From: Helicoverpa zea
Taxonomy: Eukaryota > Arthropoda > Insecta > Lepidoptera > Noctuidae
Assembly: GCF_022581195.2 (NCBI RefSeq)
Contig: NC_061459.1
Location: 3,658,001 to 3,722,000, forward strand
Length of the DNA: 64,000 bases
Direction: 5' to 3'
Under the pieces are notes generated by a model, which was not told the DNA's origin, searched no databases, and was given only the letters and a program-made list of their open reading frames with translations. The translations under genes and the position numbers were made by a program. Shown here in pieces: positions 40,201 to 48,201 of this stretch. The first letter of the stretch is position 1, and every line of letters begins with the position of its first letter.

Positions 40201-43200
40201 GGCGAAGACGGCAGAGCTTACACGACTCCAAGCGATTGTTTGGTGAAGATCATCATGAATTGGGAGGTAAATAAACTGTCCTAGCCAACTGGTTAAAATA
40301 GACATTTAATCATACCAAGCCCTTTGACTGAACAATGCCATTTAGTCACACGTTTAAAGCCCTCATATATGCAACGCCTGAAAAAGGCCGTTACTGAACT
40401 TTAGTACCAACACCTGTAAATACCTTAACAAGCAAATAAATATTTTGAATTTGAGTTTATATGCCGTTCAACCGGATTTTTCATCTGCAACATTCGTGAT
40501 TACAACTAGACCATGCTTAGCAAACTGCTTAGCTGTAGTAAAAGTGATAGATTTATTGCTATTTCCCTCTTTCAATCAGCAGTGTATTTATGTAATTATT
40601 TTTTAAAGATAAAATTGAGAAAATCACTAAAACTGTTACTATTATATTATCTAAAAATAAAGTAATTTTCTATGAAGTAATTAATGACGTTGTTTGTTTT
40701 TTCAGATCACAGTAACGCGGAGGCCATATTTGAGTCTCGTGCAAAACCTGATGACTTGTTTATGGATGTTGACGATGATATTTCTAATAGAAGCAGCCCC
40801 ATTATGAGACTCAGTAAAGGGTAAATAGTTGTTTAAATAATTCTAGTTAGGTACTATTATAACAGCCTACAAAATCCACCATTTTGTTACAAAAATGTGA
40901 TAAATGAAGAACTTTTAAAATGATGGTGCAAACTTCACTTAAACCATCTACTGAATAATTCGAACAAAGCCGAAACATTGGGTTGGATAGGTGAACCCTT
41001 TCTTGACAAATCTAATTACAACGAAAAGTGGCATTAATTTTTATATATTATTTGTAGCAGCACTATCACTTCTACACTTGAAATTGTTTGTTTGTTATGT
41101 TGTGTTATGTTGTATGTTATGTTATGTTGTAAGGTTAAGCAATAAAAGTGACCGTTCCCGTTGGCTGTGTTTATTGAACTAAAAAATACATGTTATAAAG
41201 TATATAGTTTTTTTTTTCGTAAATGCTATCTGCAATTCAGAAGTCAACTTTTAGTTTAGCAGTTATACAGTTAAGAGAAACTGAATTGAATTTATTTTTA
41301 TTTTTGTTTCAGACGGGATAGCCTATCTCTTTCGCGAACTGATCAGGTAATTATAACACTCCGTAATGAAATGGTTTAACATAATACATCATTGTGTTCA
41401 TATTTCGTAAATGTATAATCTTCTAAAAGTTTATAAATATGAAAATAAATACTATCTCATAAAATATAAACGTCAGATAATTTTGCCCCTGAAAGTAAAG
41501 TACACATCAAAATGGCTGACTATAAAATCGTGTATCCTATCTTGTTATAAGGAGGAAGAGCATCCATCTCGGCCGAGCAGTGTGGTAGCAACTCGACGTC
41601 GCAGGCAGAGTATACACGACCTGCATAGAAGTGTGCTGCGTCATACGCCTTCACCTCACGGTAAGATAACTAGTATTTTTTGAAATAAAGGAAAATATTT
41701 TATTGACAATAATGTCAATAGAAAAAGTTACAGATAGTAAAATATATTTTTTTTGCGCCAATATCTCACAGTCACCGTTCAACATATCTTTAAGTGGTCA
41801 GACTGCACAATAGTACTTTCCACTTGACTCTGGTTTTCAGCTGCAACCCAAAAGTGTAATACGCTCGAAACAACGATATTATTTTTTTATCTTTTAAAGT
41901 TATTGCAATTCCTGAAAGCTAAAATTAACAGTACCAGAAATCTTTTCAAACAGCCTTGTCATTATTTTTTTTAACTTTATCTTCATATACAATGTATTAT
42001 CATTTTGTAGGTATGGACGCATCGCACAGGATAATTGATGAAATCAACCATTCGAAACCTTCTGATATGTCCGGTGATTACGTCAGGTTGGTAGCAAACT
42101 GCTTACTTCACTAGTTCAATTCTAAACAATTCGATTGTGTAAGTAAGTCAGGTTTTGGTCATGTAATTTAAATAAGAAAAGAAAAAGTTAAAACAATTAC
42201 GCACTATATGGGTGGTATACTCTTTATATGGGTACAAAATTGCGAAACAATTTAAATAAACCTTCTCTTCGAATTCTTGAGTAAAATACCTTAGAAATAT
42301 ACACATTCTTTTTGTATAACTATAATTATAGTAAATCATAATATAAATACTTCATCATCATCACCTCAGCCGGCGGACGTCCACTGCTGAACATAGGCCT
42401 CCCCCTTAGATCTCCACAGATACCTGTTGGAGGCGACCTGCATCCAGCGTCGACGGCGACCGACATAAGGTCGTCTGTCCACCTTGTTGGTGGACGTCCT
42501 ACGCTGCGCTTGCTAGTCCGTGGTCTCCTCTCCAGCACTTTTCATAAATACTTACATAATTTATTTTTTACCAGTGAAATGACTCAACTGAAAGACCGTC
42601 TATCAGCCTGTCAGCAAGAGTTAGAAGAGTTGAAGGAAAAATACAGAGAATTAGACGACGAATGTGAAACTTGCGCCGAGTACCTGCGCGAGAGGGACTT
42701 ACAGTGTGCACGGTTGAAGAAGGAGAAAACCGCTTTGCAAGTTAGTACACTACAATTTTATACCGAATATTGTTTTAAAAAAATATATAGCATAACCCAT
42801 TTATTGAGTAGGTATACAATCTTGTAAGACTTTTACTACAAGTACATTAAACAAGTAAACTATCGCTTAAAATAATGAGTCTTGATTTAAAAATTGTTAT
42901 TGTAACTACAAGTAAAAGTAAAGTTAAATATTCGAACGTAACTAACATCAAGTTCATAAGAACATAAGAATAATGTTTGACCAGTATTTAAGATTGAGTG
43001 ACGTGTTCCAGCATATGGCAGAATATAACCTGAAATATTAAATGTATTTTTCGAATGAAGTCGAGTTCGTATGAAGTCGTGGTGGCCTAGTGGGTAAAAG
43101 ACCAACCTCTCAAGTATGAGGGCGCGGGTTCGATTCCAGGTCAGGCAAGTACCAATGCAACTTTTCTAAGTTTGTATGTACTTTCTAAGTATATCTTAGA

Positions 43201-46200
43201 CACCAATGACTGTGTTTCGGATGGCACGTTAAACTGTAGGTCCCGGCTGTCATTGAACATCCTTGGCAGTCGTTATGGGTAGTCAGAAGCCAGTAAGTCT
43301 GACACCAGTCTAACCAAGGGGTATCGGGTTGCCCGGGTAACTGGGTTGAGGAGGTCAGATAGGCAGTCGCTTCTTGTAAAGCACTGGTACTCAGCTGAAT
43401 CCGGTTAGACTGGAAGCCGACCCCAACATAGTTGGGAAAAGGCTCGGAGGATGATGATGATGATTAAATGTATTTTTACAGGCAACAGTGTCAGAACTCA
43501 AAGAGAAGTTACAGTCATGCAATCCAGCCCAGTCCATGAATCAGAGCCAACAGACTACTGCCAAACCAACCGTCTCTCACGTTGGAGTTAACACTGACGA
43601 AGGTAAAAAAGATTTTTTATTGAAAAGATATTGCAACAAGCAGCAGAGGTACACAAAACATGCTCTTTATTTTGGCGACCTCGTTGGCGCAATGGTCGCA
43701 TCGACTACCGAACTGATGGTCCCGGGTTCGATTCCCGGTACGGTCAACACTGGTGTGAAGAGCATGTGTGTTGGTTGTGGTCTGGGTATTATAATATTGT
43801 TATTACTATTTATCAATATGTATGTAACGTTTAAACTAATGAAAGAGCTAGGTCTAAAAAATATAATACTTCAGAATTCAATTTTTTCTCTCATCCATTT
43901 AATTAAAATCATGATAATTTTAACCAGATTGGACGAACCTGCACTCGGTAGTCGTAGATCGCATGTCGTTTGACGCCGAGGTGGAGAAAAACAAAAGGCT
44001 GACGAAAACTATTGAAGAGCTGCGATTCAAGAAACAAGACTTGAAGAATACGCTCGCTAAAATGCAGAAAGCTTTGGAGAAAAATACTAGTAGCAGGTAA
44101 GACTTACGAAGCATAAGTAATAGTCTATATCAATTATTAAGATATTAAAGGTAATATATTTTAGGCTAGATTAAATTATAGACTATTAAAAAAATGTCAG
44201 CCATGTCTTTTAGGCCCATTTTCATCGACAGCAAAAATATCAGTATTTTTAAAACAACTGTTTAGTTTTAAAATTGAATCTGAACATTTATAGTAAACAT
44301 TGTTTTGCGAAAACTGATGTTTATTTTGTCAATTTACATGGACCTTATATTGCCAGTTTTTTTTTGTCAGGTTTTCCTTATGACATTGTCTATCCAAGTT
44401 CCATCCGACGATGCTAATCTCATCATGAGTGTAGTCAATGAATTTTGTACTCTATTTCTCAGGGAATTAGAATCAACTCGTCACGAACTGCAAGCGTGTA
44501 AGCATGAGCTGGCGCAACTCCGACAGAAGTACAAAGACTTGGACGAGGAGTGCGACACTTGTGCGCAGTACCTGAGGGAAAAGGAGGAACAGTGTCGCCG
44601 GCTCAAGGAGGCTAAGAACGCTTTGGAGGTAATTATTAATGACTAGCCGTTTTCCCGCGGTTACACCCGCGTCCCGATACCCATACCGTGATTATATAAT
44701 ATAGCCTATGTTAATCGGGAAGAGTATAGTACAGGAGTGTACCAACTATCAAACAAAAATGTAAAAAAGTCTATGCTAATATTTTAAGGATGTAAAGTTT
44801 GTATGTGTCTGTGTGACTATATAGCGAGCTAGTGGTTCTGCTGAAGCAGTTAAGAAAATTGTTGTATAAACAGGAAGCTGTTTAATGGTTCTTTGTAGTG
44901 TATTTGTATTTATATTTGTACTCATATGTGTCTAAGTGTTAGTATAATCATCGGCATGGATATTGAGCCGTGACCTTCACCTGCGCAGAAGTGATTTATT
45001 GGTTTATTGCCTTAAGTGTACAGTGCGCAAAGCGATCCCCCCTCTTCCGCCGAGAGCTCATTATCCGTGCCGATAACTATACCAACATGGTTTTTTTTAA
45101 AGTTTGTACTAAATACTGAGGCGCTTTGAGCCGTTGTCGCCCGACAATAAACGATTTTTATTTATTGCATTAGTACAGATTTTCGATAAAAAAATGCCCC
45201 TTTTGAGTTTAACAAATTTATTTTGTTGTACAGATGAAACTGCACGAGTACCAAGGCACAAACGCGATGGCGCATTCAACGCGTAAGAAACGACAGAGCT
45301 TACACGATCAGAACCGATCCTCTACCGTCGAACTACAGGACGCTTCTACTGAAACTTGCGATGGTAAGATATTCCGATCAAACAAAACTCCATACTTTAC
45401 GTACAAGAAATTCGATAAAAAATATCATGTGTTTATTGACCAAAAGTATCTTTATACGTTATGCTTGCGTTTACGTTGTATTCGATTCTTCAATTTTAAT
45501 TAACTAGCTTCCGCCCACGATTTCTTCCGCATTCCAAGTAAGCTTGTCACAAGTGGATAAAAAATTGCCAAATATTACCAAAATCCATCCCTTCGTTTTT
45601 GTGTAAAAGAAGAACAAATATACATAAAAACTATCGCGTTCATAATATTAGTATTTCATTTCATTTCTTTATACTTTGCTACTATGATTAATAATCCGCT
45701 TTCCAATAATTATAGATTTCCTCAGCAACCAAGTGGAGCGCGATGCGCGTCCCTTGACCGAAGACATGCAAGACAAAGAAGTCAGGCGAATGAAATTGGT
45801 AAGTACTATCAACATTCAACACTAGCTTTTCCCACAGTTTCAAGTTTCAGTTTCCACGTCCCAAGGAAACTACTTCCTGTATATGGATAAAGTATAGCCT
45901 TATATAGGCTCGGAGATAGCTCCCTAACAAAGAAAGAATTTTTCAAATCGATTTAGTATATTCGGAGCCTTCAGGGTACAAACAAATAATAGACAACTTT
46001 AAAGCTAAGGGGAAATCTTTAGTCTTCCTCAACTTCAAAACATTTATTTCAAATAGGCCTGTGCAAGCTCTTTCAAAACGTCAAATTAAACAAAAAACAA
46101 TTATTTACAATAGTTTTCTAGCTATTCCTGAGAAAGTTATACGTTGTTTACAGATGGTAGAGAAATTATCTCAACAGAAGGCGCTACTAGAACAACAGTT

Positions 46201-46529
46201 GGTGAGCATGTCGCATCCCATGTACGTCGCGACCGGCAGCGCTATTGTACAGGTATGTGTCTTTATTTACATAGATTATTTCTTTAAAACAGGTATATGC
46301 TTCAGTACAATTTTGTAACATGAACTTACACTCACAGCCAATATCAATTAATGCTGTAAAAAATCTATAGAACTAATTATTTCGCGACTAATTTCAGAAC
46401 CAACAACTAACAGACGTGATGAAAGAAAACCAAAAACTCAAGAAAATTAACGCGAAACTCGTTAACATTTGCAAGAAAAGGGGCAAAGACTCTAACAGAG
46501 AAAACGAGGACCCCGCCGGCCAGGGCTGA
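22194..46529 (+). CDS. CENP-E-like: CENP-E-like kinesin-7 (28 exons, predicted 3,094 aa)
   Basis: Exons: 22194-22344, 22466-22700, 23526-23682, 23954-24028, 28437-28642, 29037-29162, 29649-29787, 29960-30171, 30620-30762, 31396-31458, 31797-31909, 32351-32518, 33027-33183, 33455-39089, 39590-39752, 40125-40266, 40706-40820, 41313-41346, 41552-41660, 42011-42086, 42575-42740, 43482-43602, 43928-44096, 44463-44628, 45234-45363, 45716-45798, 46154-46252, 46398-46529. Phases close throughout (9,285 nt). The N-terminal motor (~1-325) has P-loop GQTSSGKT (87-94), switch I NEESSRSH (194-201) and switch II DLAGSE (232-237). A low-complexity neck follows, then ~2,000 residues of coiled coil, nearly all in exon 14. 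The tail is made of repeated exon modules. Kinesin-7/CENP-E moves chromosomes toward microtubule plus ends and tethers kinetochores in mitosis (family knowledge); flies call it CENP-meta. It is longer than human CENP-E (about 2,700). Expression and exact splicing need RNA evidence. Confidence 0.92.
24530..25680. repeat. GC-rich composite repeat, family unknown, in kinesin intron 4
   Basis: Distinct from the AT-rich flanks. It has a C-run at about 24640, two copies of a 'gccgcgagcgaagcgagcgc'-type motif (about 25137 and 25290), and repeated 'tgccgccccct' blocks near 25400 and 25610. No long ORF, and I could not find matching terminal repeats. Probably a degenerate DNA transposon or nested insertions. 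Confidence 0.5.
25794..25960. repeat. Dispersed repeat family D, copy 2
   Basis: Matches 10880-11050 in the same orientation ('gacagcccccaaaacgccca', 'gggaagaagaagtggtggaa'). The 60-codon open frame here is part of the repeat. Confidence 0.85.
26637..26830 (-). repeat. SINE family A, diverged copy in kinesin intron 4
   Basis: Minus orientation, recognisable by 'ttcccaactatgttggcgtt' and 'gaagatgttcaaatgaaagc' blocks (on plus). Confidence 0.7.
27395..27860 (+). mobile_element. P-element-like remnant: THAP-domain exon between inverted repeats
   Basis: An exon-like stretch (27499-27695, ending at a GTAAG donor) begins M-S-N-Y-A-P-Y-R-W and contains E-N-T-S-V-K-T-P-D-K-L-W-I. In a shifted frame it continues W-L-K-V-A-R-R-D-P-G-L-L-S-D-K-S and F-C-E-D-H-F-D. 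This is the THAP zinc-finger pattern of P-type transposases and derived genes. It is broken: one base is missing near 27590, and the first zinc-ligand cysteine reads Tyr (TAT). Flanking it, 27424-27448 ('atgacgtcattacgttagta' onward) is repeated inverted at 27812-27836 with one mismatch. The outer ends are not resolved. Non-functional; sits in kinesin intron 4. Confidence 0.65.
28260..28413 (-). repeat. SINE-like repeat ending 23 bp before kinesin exon 5
   Basis: Same family as 7668-7775 ('atttggggtcggcgcagcat'). Imperfect flanking duplications 'tgaaaattgc' (28250-28259) and 'tgaaaaatgc' (28414-28423) look like a target-site duplication. The exon 5 acceptor (AG at 28435-28436) follows directly. 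Confidence 0.65.
28676..28838 (+). repeat. LINE 3'-tail fragment in kinesin intron 5
   Basis: Degenerate tail with 'accgggataaaatatagtct' and a closing 'tttataatattagtacggat'. It resembles 32816-32993 and 44644-44760. Confidence 0.6.
29443..29627. mobile_element. Fold-back MITE (~60-bp arms) in kinesin intron 6
   Basis: The left arm starting 'gactctaacagccagtttct' pairs with the right arm ending at 29627. The arms share 'aatgtctaaagtaaaagtaa' and 'cttcatcaaaagttaaag' with a few mismatches or short indels. Exon 7 starts 21 bp beyond the element. Confidence 0.85.
32007..32168 (-). repeat. SINE family A fragment in kinesin intron 11
   Basis: Minus orientation: 'actatgttggggtcggcttc' then 'cccctcaacccagtcacctg' (on plus). 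Confidence 0.8.
32816..32993 (+). repeat. LINE 3'-tail fragment in kinesin intron 12
   Basis: Runs from 'ccgttttcctgcgttttcac' through 'accgggataaaatatagcct' to 'tttataatattagtatag'. Ends about 33 bp before exon 13. Confidence 0.7.
39590..40266 (+). repeat. Kinesin tail module 1 (exons 15-16)
   Basis: Exon 15 (163 bp, phase 2 in, phase 0 out) encodes a coiled segment with D-E-L-K-Q-K-C-A-A-L-Q-K-Q-C-D-S. Exon 16 (142 bp, phase 0 in, 1 out) contains R-R-R-R-Q-S-L-H-D (Ser about residue 2612). It is the most diverged of three modules. Confidence 0.7.
42353..42543 (-). mobile_element. RTE-type LINE 3' end (endonuclease-RT C-terminus) in kinesin intron 20
   Basis: The minus frame reads E-R-R-P-R-T-S-K-R-S-V-G-R-P-P-T-R-W-T-D-D-L, the usual C-terminal motif of lepidopteran RTE reverse transcriptases, then a CATCATCAT (GATG)n tail. 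It is flanked by a 10-bp duplication 'ataaatactt' (42343-42352 and 42544-42553). Strongly 5'-truncated; it ends 31 bp before exon 21. Confidence 0.85.
42575..43602 (+). repeat. Kinesin tail module 2 (exons 21-22)
   Basis: Exon 21 (166 bp, phase 2 to 0) encodes E-E-L-K-E-K-Y-R-E-L-D-D-E-C-E-T-C-A-E-Y-L-R-E with a third Cys 11 residues after the second. Exon 22 (121 bp, phase 0 to 1) lacks the R-Q-S motif. Exon 21 is clearly homologous to exon 24. Confidence 0.8.
43052..43462 (+). mobile_element. Full-length SINE family A in kinesin intron 21
   Basis: 411 bp flanked by an exact 15-bp target-site duplication 'attaaatgtattttt' (43037-43051 and 43463-43477). A tRNA-like head follows a short leader: A box in 'gtggcctagtgggta' and B box 'gggttcgattccagg' about 35 bp on. 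The ~330-bp body ends in GATGATGATGATG. It is the reference copy for the fragments elsewhere in the window. RNA polymerase III promoter and LINE-dependent retroposition are family knowledge. The right duplication runs into the exon 22 splice acceptor. Confidence 0.92.
43670..43830 (+). repeat. SINE family C (tRNA-derived) in kinesin intron 22
   Basis: tRNA-like head 'gcgacctcgttggcgcaatg' with B box 'gggttcgattcccgg', then 'tggttgtggtctgggtatta'. Same family as 63020-63190 (inverted). Open frames here are repeat-derived. Although it resembles a tRNA gene, the anticodon arm cannot be paired convincingly. Confidence 0.75.
44644..44760 (+). repeat. LINE 3'-tail fragment in kinesin intron 24
   Basis: 'agccgttttcccgcggttac' through 'tatagcctatgttaatcggg'; same family as 32816-32993. 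Confidence 0.65.
44950..45074. mobile_element. Small MITE with 19-bp terminal inverted repeats
   Basis: 'atcggcatggatattgagc' at the left end and, inverted, 'atcggcacggataatgagc' at the right end: two mismatches in 19. 125 bp, no ORF, in kinesin intron 24. Confidence 0.8.
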
Positions 46530-47755
46530 GTTATATCAACGTAGATTTTATAATATTCATTTGTCTAAACAATGTGAATGAGTTGCACCATTTAAGTATA
46601 ACGATAACCAAGCCTTCGAAATAACGCCCAGTGCTCAAACCGTCTATTTCGCAGCTATAGTTATCGTTATAGTTAAATGGTGCAACCCACCCTTAGTTAA
46701 ATTTCCTTTGACCAATGCACAAATAAGACGGGTAACGACATAATAATCATAATAAGCTGGACTTTTTGATTCCATAATACTCATAATGTGGTATTTTAAT
46801 TGTGAGAAATTTTTAAGTATATTTTCGGCATGTTTTTATTCGCCTAAGCGTAAAGTTTAGATGTTCGGAATTATGAAGGAACTGTCCGCGAGATATAACT
46901 TTACGTAAATGGACATGTTTCTAGCACTTTTGTTGTAAGGACCAATCGTTGTTCATTGAAGCCACAACTATATAAGACTGAATGTTACAACGACATTCCA
47001 TACGCATTTATAAAAGGGAATGGTGCAAGAGTAATGTGAGTTTTTTGTGTTTGATCAAATTATTTTAATCATTAATAGAATTTCATTTTATTTTTCTTTC
47101 TTAATTGATTTATTTTATCACGTCCCATTGATACCATTAAACGTTACTTTTGCGCTGTAAACTTCGAAAAGTATTGATAAAATGTGATTGTCTGACTCTA
47201 AAGCTAACGTTGTGAGTATGGGTGCCATTGTAAATAGTTTATTCTCATAGATATATTGAATGCGGTACAATATAGTATTATTAGGGTGTACTTAAAATGT
47301 TTGTGCCTAAAAGTATTTAGTGATATTAGTTTGAGAATGCAGATAATATTTATTATAATGTTTATATTGTCCGTCTGTAAATATAAAAATTAATGTTTAC
47401 ATGTTGGCAAGAACATATTTAGCTTTGCATAAATTCAGTCCAAATAAATGAAAAATCAAATCACCACACACTGATAAAGCCGTTTTTTTTTTCTAGAATT
47501 ATCTTCGCTGTAATTTTCTGTTTCTTTTCATTCATTTCATTCATTACTCCTAAAGCTTTATATGTATGCATACTTTCCTATGTATGTCTAGCCTACCACT
47601 AACTTAAAATAAGTAATTCGTCCATGAATAAAATAAAAATGCACAATTAATTAATTACTCAAAGAGAATGTCTAATATTATTGAATTAATATTGTTTTAC
47701 TGCAATTTAATTTTAATTCACTGTTAATCTTCCGATATTGATGGTACCGATACAA
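46530..47755 (+). other. Kinesin 3' untranslated and flanking region
   Basis: No ORF. Candidate poly(A) signals include AATAAA near 47443 and at 47756. Contains the hairpin at 46582-46686. The true 3' end cannot be placed without RNA data. Confidence 0.5.
46582..46686. repeat. 27-bp inverted repeat in the probable kinesin 3' UTR
   Basis: 46582-46608 ('gttgcaccatttaagtataa' onward) pairs with 46660-46686 with one mismatch across a 51-bp loop, starting 53 bp after the stop codon. Probably a MITE; transcribed, it would form a stem in the mRNA. Confidence 0.85.
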
Positions 47756-47774
47756 AATAAATGTTTGATTTATT
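47756..47774. terminator. Back-to-back poly(A) signals of the convergent kinesin and Gemin5 genes
   Basis: AATAAA on plus (47756-47761) and AATAAA on minus (TTTATT, 47769-47774) lie 7 bp apart. They could serve kinesin (plus) and Gemin5 (minus, 430 bp beyond its stop). Other AATAAA matches exist, so use is inferred. Confidence 0.4.
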
Positions 47775-47855
47775 ATATCGCAATTTTATTTCGACATACT
47801 GTTCCTATAGTATAGATTATAATTTAAAATGTTATCTCTCACAATCAGTTTTTTA

Positions 47856-47970
47856 AAGTTGGCTGCAAAACTGAACGTCAAAAATTTACAAAATACAGCT
47901 TCCAAAACGTGCGCCCTTCACCGTTTCCCATGTTTTTGCGGGGAAATGGTGCAACATACTCCCCTGCAAA
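47856..47970. repeat. Dispersed repeat family D, copy 3
   Basis: Diverged copy: 'ggctgcaaaactgaacgtca' and 'cgcccttcaccgtttcccat'. Lies between the convergent kinesin and Gemin5 genes. Confidence 0.75.
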
Positions 47971-48201
47971 ACATGCCAGTCTGTAAGTTAGGAGATCAGG
48001 AAATTTAATTGAACCAAATAATTATTATTTTAAAAACATTTAATTGATAAAGTATTTACTGAAAAGTTGTTACACAGAAAACATAACCCTTGGCAGTCGG
48101 GCAAAAATGCAATATCATAAATGGAAGAGACTATTTTTTACAGCACACTGAGATTCGACTCAAGTCGATAATACACATTAAAGTTAAAATAATTCGTTGG
48201 T

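Larger units (their letters stand above)
44463..45363 (+). repeat. Kinesin tail module 3 (exons 24-25)
   Basis: Exon 24 (166 bp, phase 2 to 0) encodes L-R-Q-K-Y-K-D-L-D-E-E-C-D-T-C-A-Q-Y-L-R-E, aligning without gaps to exon 21. Exon 25 (130 bp, phase 0 to 1) has R-K-K-R-Q-S-L-H-D (Ser about 2969), matching exon 16 and exon 19. Confidence 0.8.

Noticed and set aside
43082..43152. Possible tRNA gene
   Set aside because: Good A and B boxes, but it is the head of SINE A with a target duplication and GATG tail; the cloverleaf is degenerate.
43672..43745. Possible tRNA gene
   Set aside because: tRNA-like head of SINE family C; the same sequence continues into the family's body, and a second copy is at 63020-63190.
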